The position numbers and the translations under genes are program-made. Under the pieces are notes generated by a model, which was not told where the DNA came from, ran no database searches, and saw only the letters and a list, made by a program, of their open reading frames with translations. This document shows positions 43,216 to 50,861 of a DNA stretch of 64,000 nucleotides, one piece after another. The stretch is from JAJPKK01 sp963807015 (GTDB lineage: Bacteria > Pseudomonadota > Alphaproteobacteria > Rhizobiales > Xanthobacteraceae). The stretch lies in contig CAWEAS010000008.1 of the NCBI GenBank assembly GCA_963807015.1, forward strand, positions 434,001 through 498,000, in the 5' to 3' direction. The stretch's first letter is position 1; each line of letters starts with the position of its first letter.

Positions 43216-44160
43216 ATGACTTTCGTCGATACGATTCCTCGACATGCTGATGATGGCTGGCGCGACGCACTCGCCGCCATTCGCGCCGGTCGTCCGGGCA
43301 CCTTGCCGCGATGGAACGAGATCTTCGCGCCGCTCGCGGCAAGCCAGGTCGATGAGCTCATCGTCATCGGCCAGATCGGGCAATCGCTTGATGGGCGCGC
43401 GGCCACCGCCACCGGGCATTCCCACTACATCAACGGCTCCGATGGGCTTGATCATCTTCATCGCCTGCGCGCGCTTGTCGATGCCGTCGTCGTCGGCGTC
43501 GGCACCGCGATCGCGGACGACCCGCAACTCACGGTGCGACGCGTTGCCGGGGAGAATCCGGCGCGCGTCATCATCGATCCGAGCGGCCGATTGCCTCCGA
43601 CCGCCCGCGCCTTCCGCGATGACGGTACGCGCCGCATCGTCATCACCGCGGCGACGGACGTGGACCACGGCGAGCAGCACACCGGCTCCCCTCCCCCTTG
43701 TGGGGAGGGGTCGGGGGTGGGGGTCGCGAGATCTGGCACTTCGTTGCCGCAGCCTCCCGACCCCCCACCCCGGCCCTCCCCCACAAGGGGGGAGGGGGAA
43801 GGCCGCTCATCACCTGCCGGCATCGAGCGTATCTTGCTCGACGCCGATCGCGGCCATATTGGACCGTCGGCGATCCTCGCAAGCCTTGCTGAGCGCGGGT
43901 TCAAGCGCATCCTGATCGAGGGTGGACCGGGTACGGTTGCGCGCTTTCTCGAGGCACGGTGTCTCGATCGCCTCCATGTCGTGGTGGCGCCGATCATCCT
44001 CGGCGGCGGCCGCTCGAGCCTCGATCTTGCGCCGATCACCCGCTGCGAGGAGGCGTTGCGGCCCCACACCACGACCCACGTCCTCGGGGAGGAAGTGCTG
44101 TTCGACTGCGATCTGACTGCTCAGCGGCGCCCGATCGGACGGGCCAAAAAATCAACGTGA
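43216..44160 (+). CDS. RibD-type (pyrimidine) reductase with an inserted repeat
   Basis: 314 residues of the RibD C-terminal reductase / DHFR-like fold: VIGQIGQSLDGRAATATGHS (substrate/NADPH start), VVVGVGTAIADDPQLTVR and, near the end, RILIEGGPGTVARFLEARCL then VVAPIILGGGRSS. Residues about 157-197 (SPPPCGEGSGVGVARS... PTRGEGEG) are encoded by a family D repeat inserted in frame at 43686-43806. The reductase halves on both sides match related proteins, so the insert lies in a surface loop. It should reduce a ribosylaminopyrimidine-like compound. No deaminase domain. The 3' end overlaps the opposing methyltransferase gene by 40 bases. Confidence 0.85.
   Translation: MTFVDTIPRHADDGWRDALAAIRAGRPGTLPRWNEIFAPLAASQVDELIVIGQIGQSLDGRAATATGHSHYINGSDGLDHLHRLRALVDAVVVGVGTAIADDPQLTVRRVAGENPARVIIDPSGRLPPTARAFRDDGTRRIVITAATDVDHGEQHTGSPPPCGEGSGVGVARSGTSLPQPPDPPPRPSPTRGEGEGRSSPAGIERILLDADRGHIGPSAILASLAERGFKRILIEGGPGTVARFLEARCLDRLHVVVAPIILGGGRSSLDLAPITRCEEALRPHTTTHVLGEEVLFDCDLTAQRRPIGRAKKST
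43686..43806. repeat. Family D palindromic repeat (copy 5), in frame inside a gene
   Basis: CTCCCCTCCCCCTTGTGGGG at the left and CCTCCCCCACAAGGGGGGAG at the right, with GTCGGGGGTGGGGG / CCCCCCACCCCGG inside. The core GTCGCGAGATCTGGCACTTC is nearly the reverse complement of the core of copy 6 (GACGTGCCACATCTCGCGAC), so the two copies are the same element in opposite orientation. It lies within the reductase gene and keeps its frame open. Confidence 0.92.
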
Positions 44161-44927
44161 CCGATCGTCATCTCCGAACGCCCCGCCGCCAGATGCGTGC
44201 GGCGCGCTTCGAGCCACGCGGAGACGACTGACGAAGCAACCCCGATTTCGCGGGCGGCAACGGCCCAGCCGTCAAGCGTGGCCGACTGGATCTCGCGATC
44301 CGCGGGGGCAAAGCGCCAGTCGGAGCGATCCGTCACAACGTCAAAGCCAAAGTCGCGGAAGCGCTGGGGCGCGGCGATGGCAGCGCTTGGTCCCAATGCC
44401 GGGCCGAAGCTCTTGTCGGTAAGCTGGTGGCGATTGACGGCGGCTATGATGGTGTCGTCGTCGGGAGCTGCCGGCGCCAGCACGACGCGACCGTCGAAGC
44501 TGAGGGCTGCATAGAATGGGCATTGCAGGCGAGCGATCGTCGCGACGAGACGATCAAGCCAATCGGCGGACACGAGATCGAGCAGAGCTGAAGTGGCGAC
44601 GAGATCAGGTGCGTCGCCGACCGCGCTTTCGAGATGACGCGCAAGATCGACGGCCGCGGTCTCGACGGTGACTCCTTCCGCGCGGGTCGCTTCGCGCGCG
44701 CGGGCGAGCAGCACTTCGTCCTGATCGATCAGGCGCCAGCGCTGCGGCTTCGGCAAGACGTCCGTGATCGCGCGCAGCGTGGCGCCGGTGCCGCAGCCGA
44801 GATCGGTCACCGCGACGCTCGGCGCGCCGGCAAACATTGTGCCGGCCGCATCGAGCACCGAACGGCTACGCGCCGCCTGATCGTAGGGTTCGCGGAGCGC
44901 GAGCCACTCAGATGAAAAACCGCTCAT
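44121..44927 (-). CDS. Class I SAM-dependent methyltransferase
   Basis: About 268 residues from ATG 44927 (MSGFSSEWLALREPYDQAAR), whose ATGA overlaps the glycosyltransferase stop. The SAM motif is VTDLGCGTGATLRAI; LIDQDEVLLARA is the acidic motif II, and LVATSALLDLVSADWLDRLV resembles motif III. The target (N, O or C) is not readable. Coupled to the glycosyltransferase and the pterin-synthase-like gene on the same strand, it probably decorates the same small molecule. The 3' end overlaps the RibD-type gene on the other strand. Confidence 0.85.
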   Translation of the reverse strand: MSGFSSEWLALREPYDQAARSRSVLDAAGTMFAGAPSVAVTDLGCGTGATLRAITDVLPKPQRWRLIDQDEVLLARAREATRAEGVTVETAAVDLARHLESAVGDAPDLVATSALLDLVSADWLDRLVATIARLQCPFYAALSFDGRVVLAPAAPDDDTIIAAVNRHQLTDKSFGPALGPSAAIAAPQRFRDFGFDVVTDRSDWRFAPADREIQSATLDGWAVAAREIGVASSVVSAWLEARRTHLAAGRSEMTIGHVDFLARPIGRR

Positions 44928-45985
44928 GCGACGCCCTGCACCACCGCGAGGATCGCCCGCGCGGTATCCTCCCAGCGCGGCAACAGCGCTGCCGCCGTCC
45001 GTGACACATCCGCGCAACGCGTTCGGACGTTGCGGTCCGCGATCATGGCGCGCAGCGCGGCGGCAAGCGCCATGACATCATCCGGCGGAACGAGGATGCC
45101 GGCGCCTTCAGGCACCGTTTCCGGAATTGCCCCCGCCTTGGTGCCGACGATGGGGAGCCCGTACGCAATCGCTTCGGCGAACGCCATGCCATAGCCCTCG
45201 TGGCGCGAGGCCAGCACGAATACATCGGCATCGCGGTAGAGATGCGCCAATTCCTGCTCGCTGACGACGCCAGGCATGCGCACGCGCGGACTGAAGCGCT
45301 GCATCACGATCCTGGTGGCAAGCTCGCCCGCGGTTTCGCGATCGCGGGTGCAATCGCCGGCAATGACGAGGTCCCAGTCGAGGTCGACGAGATGCGCGAG
45401 CGCAGCCACGAGCACGTCGTAGCCTTTGCGCCGCACCACCGCCCCGACCGCAAGAAGATTGACGGTGCCGTGTACCTCCTTGCGCGCCATCGCGACGGCG
45501 TCGTTGCCCGGCACCGCCACCGTGATGCGCTCTTTCGCGACGCCATAGTCCGCGGCAAGCGCGCGCGCCGTCGCGGCGCTGGTGACGATGACGTGACGGA
45601 CGGCGGCCAGCGCCGTGCGCTCGCTCTCGCGCAGGCGCGCCGCGCCTTCGGCGGTGAGCCCGGCTTCGAGGGCGAGCGGATGATGCACGAGCCCGATCAC
45701 CGGATGGGTGCCGCGCAACGCCTGCGCGGCCTCGGGCAAAACCCCAAGGGCAAGCCCGTCGATGATGATGGGACGACCCGGCGGCACCCGGCGCAATCGC
45801 GCCAAGGCCTCCGCGGCCGCAGCCGCCGTGGGGCGCGGAAAACCCTCACCGAGATCGATCACGTCGATGGTGCAGCCGAGCTTCGTCAATTCGGCGATGA
45901 CGCGCCGGTCGTAAGCGTAACCGCCGGTCGGCTGGTCGAGGCTCCCCGGAACCGCGACGGCGAGGGCGCGCGCCCCCGCTACCAC
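44924..45985 (-). CDS. Family 4 (GT-B) glycosyltransferase
   Basis: 353 residues from GTG 45985. N-terminal acceptor domain (AVAVPGSLDQPTGGYAYDRR), C-terminal donor domain with LLAVGAVVRRKGYDVLVAAL and the EX7E-type motif HEGYGMAFAEAIAYGLPIVG, then AGAIPETVPEGAGILVPPDD. Soluble, no membrane segment. Overlaps the pterin-synthase-like gene upstream (7 bases) and the methyltransferase downstream (4 bases), so all three form one tightly coupled operon. The sugar donor could be UDP-glucuronate or UDP-glucose. Confidence 0.88.
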   Translation of the reverse strand: MVAGARALAVAVPGSLDQPTGGYAYDRRVIAELTKLGCTIDVIDLGEGFPRPTAAAAAEALARLRRVPPGRPIIIDGLALGVLPEAAQALRGTHPVIGLVHHPLALEAGLTAEGAARLRESERTALAAVRHVIVTSAATARALAADYGVAKERITVAVPGNDAVAMARKEVHGTVNLLAVGAVVRRKGYDVLVAALAHLVDLDWDLVIAGDCTRDRETAGELATRIVMQRFSPRVRMPGVVSEQELAHLYRDADVFVLASRHEGYGMAFAEAIAYGLPIVGTKAGAIPETVPEGAGILVPPDDVMALAAALRAMIADRNVRTRCADVSRTAAALLPRWEDTARAILAVVQGVA

Positions 45986-46380
45986 AACGCTCCCTCGTAC
46001 CAGGCCCGCGCCGTCGGCGATTCCGCGACGGTCACCCGGATCGCGCCGATCTCGCCTCCGTCGCGCCCGAGGTCGCCGCGCTTCACCGCCGCCGCGAGGC
46101 CGTCGAAGACGTGACGGGTGAGAAACTCGGTGGTGGTGTTGACGGATTTGAACTCCGGCATGTCGTCGAGATTACGATAGTTGAGCGGGCTCAGGACCTG
46201 CTTGAGCACCTCGAATGCGCGGCCGATGTCGACCACGATGCCATTGCGATCGAGCGCGTCGGCCATGAACGCGGCCGACACCGCGAAGGTCGCGCCGTGC
46301 AGCCGCTGCGCCGGACCAAAGACTTCGCCCCGGAACGAATGCGCAATCATGATGTGATCGGAAACCTCGACGGCATACAC
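45979..46380 (-). CDS. 6-pyruvoyltetrahydropterin synthase/QueD-like T-fold protein, divergent
   Basis: 133 residues of the PTPS/QueD fold: MYAVEVSDHIMIAHSF, LHGATFAVSAAFMA, DIGRAFEVLKQVL, SVNTTTEFLTRHVF and RVTVAES. Compared with E. coli QueD, AAHRL is AHSF (first zinc His kept), CGRLHGHSF is PAQRLHGATF (the catalytic Cys and one zinc His lost) and LDHHYLND is LNYRNLDD (catalytic His lost). The T-x-E and Glu of the pterin-binding pocket are kept. So it may bind a pterin-like compound but is unlikely to do the usual reaction. First gene of the three-gene leftward operon. Confidence 0.8.
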   Translation of the reverse strand: MYAVEVSDHIMIAHSFRGEVFGPAQRLHGATFAVSAAFMADALDRNGIVVDIGRAFEVLKQVLSPLNYRNLDDMPEFKSVNTTTEFLTRHVFDGLAAAVKRGDLGRDGGEIGAIRVTVAESPTARAWYEGALW

Positions 46381-46524
46381 GGGGGCATCTCTCCTTCAGC
46401 TCTCCCCGGCTCACGCCGGGCGCCGGTGATATCTAGCAAAAGTATCTCTGCCGATCCGAAATTTTGCTTGCCCCAGGTTGCGGTCTATCCGACCCTATCC
46501 GGAACGGATGCCGGGAGGAGCACT

Positions 46525-47376
46525 ATGTCTTTTAGGATGTGGTTCGGTGCCGCTGCGTTTCTGGCGGTCCTGTCAACGCCAACCCTGTCGCAGCAGATTT
46601 TCGACTACTCGAAATACCCCAACCTGAAGGGACAATGGGACAGGTTCGTCGTCCGCGGGCTGCCCGGTCAACCATCGTTCGACCAGACAAAATCATGGGG
46701 GAAAGGACAGCAGGCGCCACTGACACCCGAATACGAGGCCGTGCTTGAAGCCAGTCTCGCGGACCAGGCGAAAGGCGGACTTGGCAACAGCGCCGATCAC
46801 GTCATGTGCGGCGGCGCCGGCATGCCCTTTATGATGGTCGGCTTCCGGCCGCTGGAGTTCGTGATCACGCCCGATACCACCTACGTGTTGATCGCGGATT
46901 TCGACGCGCTGCGCCGCATCTTTACCGACGGACGCGATTGGCCCGCCGAGATCGAGCCAACTCTTCAGGGCTACTCGATCGGCAAGTGGATCGACCAGGA
47001 TGGCGACGGCAAGTTCGATGTGCTCGAAGTCGAGACACGAGGCTTCAAGGGAAACCGGGTGTTCGACATCAGCGGCCTGCCGCTGCATCGCGACAACCAG
47101 TCAGTATTCCGGGAGCGCATCTTTGTCGATAAGAGCAATCCCAACCTTCTCCACGACGAAATAACGGTGATTGACAACGCCTTGACGCGCCCGTGGACGG
47201 TCGACAAGCGTTACACCCGCGGTGCCCATCAGGATGCCCAATGGCCGGAGTTTCACTGCGGCGAATATAACGGGCAGGTCATGATCGGCCACGAACACTA
47301 CTACCTCAGCGCCGATGGCTTGCTCATGCCGGTCCGCAAGGGTCAGACGCCGCCCGATCTCAGATATTTCAAATAG
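46525..47376 (+). CDS. Secreted protein with EF-hand-like loop (paralogue)
   Basis: 283 residues from ATG 46525, with GGGAGGAG upstream. Signal peptide (WFGAAAFLAVLSTPTLSQ) then FDYSKYPNLKGQWDRF. It shares the whole core with 19204-20055: APLTPEYEAVLE, CGGAGMPFMM, RRIFTDGRDWP, GYSIGKWIDQDGDGKFDVLE, VETRGFKGNRVFD, PLHRDNQSVFRERIFVDK and ALTRPWTVDKRYTR. DQDGDGKFDVLE fits a calcium-binding loop. Function unknown; two copies in 28 kb suggest a family with several roles. Confidence 0.8.
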   Translation: MSFRMWFGAAAFLAVLSTPTLSQQIFDYSKYPNLKGQWDRFVVRGLPGQPSFDQTKSWGKGQQAPLTPEYEAVLEASLADQAKGGLGNSADHVMCGGAGMPFMMVGFRPLEFVITPDTTYVLIADFDALRRIFTDGRDWPAEIEPTLQGYSIGKWIDQDGDGKFDVLEVETRGFKGNRVFDISGLPLHRDNQSVFRERIFVDKSNPNLLHDEITVIDNALTRPWTVDKRYTRGAHQDAQWPEFHCGEYNGQVMIGHEHYYLSADGLLMPVRKGQTPPDLRYFK

Positions 47377-47642
47377 TCGCGAGAAGTGAGGGCGTGTTGG
47401 GGCGAGCGAGAACTCGCGGGCCCTTTTCGACGAAAGGCAGCCACGGGCCGATTTTATCCTTCGCGAGTTCGATGAATCCGGTTCGGTCTTATCGATCCAG
47501 CGGTCCGTGGACGGCACCTCGCGGAGCGAAACCGGAACATTGCCACGCCGAGCGGTTCAGGTAGAACGTTCGCCTTATCGCATCGCGTAAGATGTAAGCG
47601 CTAAATACCGCTGCGCCGCCTACAAGAGACTGGATCGCCATC

Positions 47643-48971
47643 GTGCCCTTTCGGCAGACGTCGTTATTGTCGCTCGCGTGGGTGCTTGCTGTGACCGCAG
47701 GTGCCGCCCTCACGGCCGTCGCCCTGGATAGCCAACAAGCCCGCGCGGAAGCGTTGCTGGTGATAGACGCCACCACCGGCAAGGTCATCGAGGGCAAGAA
47801 CGCCAGCTATCCGTGGCACCCGGCCTCGGTCACCAAGCTGATGACGACATATGTCACGCTCAAAGCCCTGCGGGACGGGCGCCTGACCTTCGACACGCCT
47901 CTCACGGTTTCCGCGAAGGCTGCCGCGGAACAGCCCTCCAAAATGGGCTTCCCGCCCGGCACCCAGGTGACCGTCGACAACGCACTCAAGATGCTGCTGG
48001 TGCATTCGGCGAACGACATCGCGGTGGTGCTCGCCGAAGGCGTATCCGGTTCGATTGCGAATTTTTCCGCTGAGATGAATGCGACGGCGAAGCGCCTCGG
48101 CATGACCCAGACGAACTACGTCAATCCCAACGGTCTGCCCGACGATCGGCAAGTCACTTCGGCGCGCGATCTCGCAATCCTCGCCCGCGCCCTCATCCGG
48201 GACTTTCCCGAACACGACGGCTACTGGCACATCGGCGCGATCCGGTACGAAAGGAAGATCTACCGGAACGGCAATTGGATGCTCGATGAGTATCCGGGCA
48301 CCGACGGCATGAAGACCGGCTTCATCTGCGCCTCCGGCTATAACCTGGTGGCGACCGCAACGCGCGGCGACAAACAGCTGATCGCGGTGGTGCTGGGAGC
48401 ATCGTCATCCGCTTCGCGAACCGCCAAGGCCGCCGACATGATGGAGCGGGCATTTGCTGCCGGCAATCCGCTGTCGTGGCAGTCCCCATCATACGTCACG
48501 GTGGACGCGCTCACGCCGATCGCCGCCGCGCCAGCGAATCTGAGCGAAGAGATCTGCGGCAAGAACCGCAAGCCTCCGGGCTCCGATGACGACGATTTGC
48601 CGGAGACCCTCGTCGGGCGCAGCACCGGTTCGATCCGCGCCGATGCCCGAGCGCTGCATCCGTTCGTGCTGTCCCGCCTGCCCAACAACCCCGCGCGAGC
48701 GGCCTCGCTCCTCGCGGCCGGATTATCCCGAGATTTACCGGTCGATGTTTATGCCGTCGTGCCGCCGCCCGACCCGAACGCACCGTCGGCCGACGACGGA
48801 ACGAAGAAAAAGCCGGGCGCGACCGCTGCGAAGTCATCGACCAAGCGCAAGGCAGCGGCGAAGGCAGATGCCGACAGTGGCCCCACCGGAACGACATCGC
48901 AAAGCGATGCCAAACCCAAGCGATCGGGCGCCGCCAAGCCAAAGCCTGCGCCGAAGTCCGACCCGCAGTGA
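47643..48971 (+). CDS. D-alanyl-D-alanine carboxypeptidase (penicillin-binding protein)
   Basis: 442 residues from GTG 47643. Signal peptide (SLAWVLAVTAGAALTAVALDS), then the class A peptidase fold: SxxK in PASVTKLMTTYV, SxN in LLVHSANDIAVVLAEG and KTG in GTDGMKTGFICASG. It trims the terminal D-Ala from peptidoglycan in the periplasm. Residues after about 375 are Ala/Lys/Pro/Ser-rich (KKKPGATAAKSSTKRKAAAK), a disordered basic tail rather than a membrane anchor. The gene stands alone. Confidence 0.94.
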   Translation: MPFRQTSLLSLAWVLAVTAGAALTAVALDSQQARAEALLVIDATTGKVIEGKNASYPWHPASVTKLMTTYVTLKALRDGRLTFDTPLTVSAKAAAEQPSKMGFPPGTQVTVDNALKMLLVHSANDIAVVLAEGVSGSIANFSAEMNATAKRLGMTQTNYVNPNGLPDDRQVTSARDLAILARALIRDFPEHDGYWHIGAIRYERKIYRNGNWMLDEYPGTDGMKTGFICASGYNLVATATRGDKQLIAVVLGASSSASRTAKAADMMERAFAAGNPLSWQSPSYVTVDALTPIAAAPANLSEEICGKNRKPPGSDDDDLPETLVGRSTGSIRADARALHPFVLSRLPNNPARAASLLAAGLSRDLPVDVYAVVPPPDPNAPSADDGTKKKPGATAAKSSTKRKAAAKADADSGPTGTTSQSDAKPKRSGAAKPKPAPKSDPQ

Positions 48972-49013
48972 CGGGGGATCAGCCGAGAGGACTGTAGACG
49001 AGGACGCGGCGCT

Positions 49014-49511
49014 CTACAGCGGAACGACGAGCAGCGTGTCGACCTGCCGCGAATCCAGCACGGCAAGGCGCTCGCGAAACTTCAGCCGCCCCTCCTCCTC
49101 GACCAGCCGATCGAAATAGCGGCCGCAGGCGAAGATCGACGTGTCGCCTTCGGCCATCGTGCGGACAATGGTGAAGTTGGCGCGCGCGCGAATTTCCCCG
49201 CCTGATGTGCCGAGCAGGCGCAGCGCACTCATATTGTGACAATAGACGTGCGGTTCGTAGATGTTGGCGGTGCGGAGCGCCGAGATGCGGTCTTCCATCA
49301 TGCCGCGCCCGTCGCAGTAGATCAGTGCCAGCGGCAAACCTGAATCGAAGTTCTCGCGCGTCGTGACGCGATACGTGCCGTTGTGCGCGAACAGGCCCGG
49401 CCAATCCTCGAGCCGGTCATCGTCGATCGTGTGCGCGTATTCGGCGTAGAAATCCTCGACGCGCAGGCGCAACGCCAAATCGCGGTCGAGCATCGCAGCA
49501 TCAATGCTCAT
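49014..49511 (-). CDS. Aromatic-ring-hydroxylating dioxygenase, beta subunit
   Basis: 165 residues, the small subunit of a Rieske dioxygenase: LALRLRVEDFYAEYAHTIDD, RLEDWPGLFAHNGTYRVTTR, GMMEDRISALRTANIYEPH and IFACGRYFDRLVEEEGRLKF. It stabilises the trimeric alpha subunits; it has no metal centre. Downstream partner of the alpha gene, 15 bases apart. Substrate unknown. Confidence 0.9.
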   Translation of the reverse strand: MSIDAAMLDRDLALRLRVEDFYAEYAHTIDDDRLEDWPGLFAHNGTYRVTTRENFDSGLPLALIYCDGRGMMEDRISALRTANIYEPHVYCHNMSALRLLGTSGGEIRARANFTIVRTMAEGDTSIFACGRYFDRLVEEEGRLKFRERLAVLDSRQVDTLLVVPL

Positions 49512-49526
49512 GTTTGCGCCTCCCGC

Positions 49527-50771
49527 TTAGATGCCCATGCACTCGCGCCAGCCCTTCCAGAACCCGCGCACGGCCGCCTCCGTGATGCGCGATCCCTGGC
49601 TCGCTTCCACGTTATGTCCCCCCATCGGCATGATCGTCGTCGCCTCCGGATCGGCCTTGGCGGCGCGCTGCACCCAGCCGCCGACACAGCCGTCCTCCAT
49701 CGAGATGAGGCCGGCGGGACCGACGAGATTGTTCACTTTGAGCCGCAGTTCCTTCATGGCGTCATCGTCATCCTCGAAGCCGAGCACGGTCCACACCAAC
49801 TCGGTCCGGTCGACGCCCTTCGGCTGGATTTGCCGCACGGCGAGCGCGTTGAGAATCTGCTGGACGACGAGCGAGGGAAACACCGTCTGGATGGCGTTGG
49901 TGACGTTGTCGCCGAGCTCAAGTTTGTGCTCCATCATGCGCACGTCCTTGAGCTTGTATTGCTCCTGCAGCGAACGCACCTTCTCGCGGCCGATCTCGTC
50001 GTCCCCGAGCGAGGCGCGCTGCGTGTAGCTCAGATGATGCCAGCCGCTGTCGGAAATCTTGATGCCGCCGCCCATGTTCGGCCGCACCACGCCGAAGGTA
50101 TTGTGGAACACGTGCAACAGGCTCGCGTGATAGGAGTCCTTGTTGTTCTCGGCATAGAGCTTCCAGTTGTTCGGCAGGATTTGGCTATGATAGCCGAGAA
50201 CCTTGAGCGGCTTCGAAAACACGCGGTCGATATTGGCGGTGAGCTCGCTGCCGATGTAGGTCGCAAACGGCGGCGTGTCGGCCGAGAAGGTGCCGAAAAT
50301 CAGCCCGCGATAGATCTCGACGCGCAGCTTTTCGAGTCCGTGCTGGTCCTGGCGAAAATCAGCGGCGAGCCCGCCCTTGCCGCCGACGCCTTTCCGGAAC
50401 GCGACGCCGGTCAGATTGCCGGCAAGATCGTAGGTCCAATTGTGGTAGACGCAGATGAATTCGCGCACGGTGCCGCGGCGCTTGTAGCAGACCAGCGCGC
50501 CCTTGTGGGCGCAGCGGTTCACCATGGCGTTGATCGACCCGTCCTGGGCGCGCGCCACCAGCACCGGGGCATCGCCGACATAGGTGGTCTTGTAGTCACC
50601 GGGATTGGGGATTTCGCATTCGAGCGCGAGGAAATTCCACGTCGGGCCGCGGAAGATGCGTTCCTGCTCCAGCGCATAAAGGTCCGCGTCGGTGTAGACG
50701 CGATAGGGCGCGCGTGAAAGATCGTTGTCAGGCCACGTGAAGCCGCGAGCGCCAGTCAATGGTGCGTCCAT
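49527..50771 (-). CDS. Aromatic-ring-hydroxylating dioxygenase, Rieske alpha subunit
   Basis: About 414 residues (ATG 50771; an ATG at 50783 is also in frame). Rieske ligands NRCAHKGALVCY and CVYHNW-type ICVYHNWTYD give the CxH ... CxxH cluster. The mononuclear iron motif is in NNKDSYHASLLHVFH (Asp and two His). It hydroxylates an aromatic ring with O2 and electrons from a ferredoxin system; no ferredoxin or reductase gene is near. The substrate is unknown. The neighbouring phthalate-decarboxylase-like gene suggests aromatic acid breakdown. Confidence 0.93.
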   Translation of the reverse strand: MDAPLTGARGFTWPDNDLSRAPYRVYTDADLYALEQERIFRGPTWNFLALECEIPNPGDYKTTYVGDAPVLVARAQDGSINAMVNRCAHKGALVCYKRRGTVREFICVYHNWTYDLAGNLTGVAFRKGVGGKGGLAADFRQDQHGLEKLRVEIYRGLIFGTFSADTPPFATYIGSELTANIDRVFSKPLKVLGYHSQILPNNWKLYAENNKDSYHASLLHVFHNTFGVVRPNMGGGIKISDSGWHHLSYTQRASLGDDEIGREKVRSLQEQYKLKDVRMMEHKLELGDNVTNAIQTVFPSLVVQQILNALAVRQIQPKGVDRTELVWTVLGFEDDDDAMKELRLKVNNLVGPAGLISMEDGCVGGWVQRAAKADPEATTIMPMGGHNVEASQGSRITEAAVRGFWKGWRECMGI

Positions 50772-50861
50772 GACCATCCCCATTGTCGTTCGGCGGGATT
50801 TTCGGTTGGCGGTGACGAGAAAGCAACCGGTGTCGTCCGGACGTATGACCTGGACGCTGGG

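Noticed and set aside
47489..47641. A reverse 50-codon ORF with a hydrophobic start (MAIQSLVGGAAVFSAY)
   Set aside because: No ribosome site or context; it lies opposite the promoter region of the carboxypeptidase gene.
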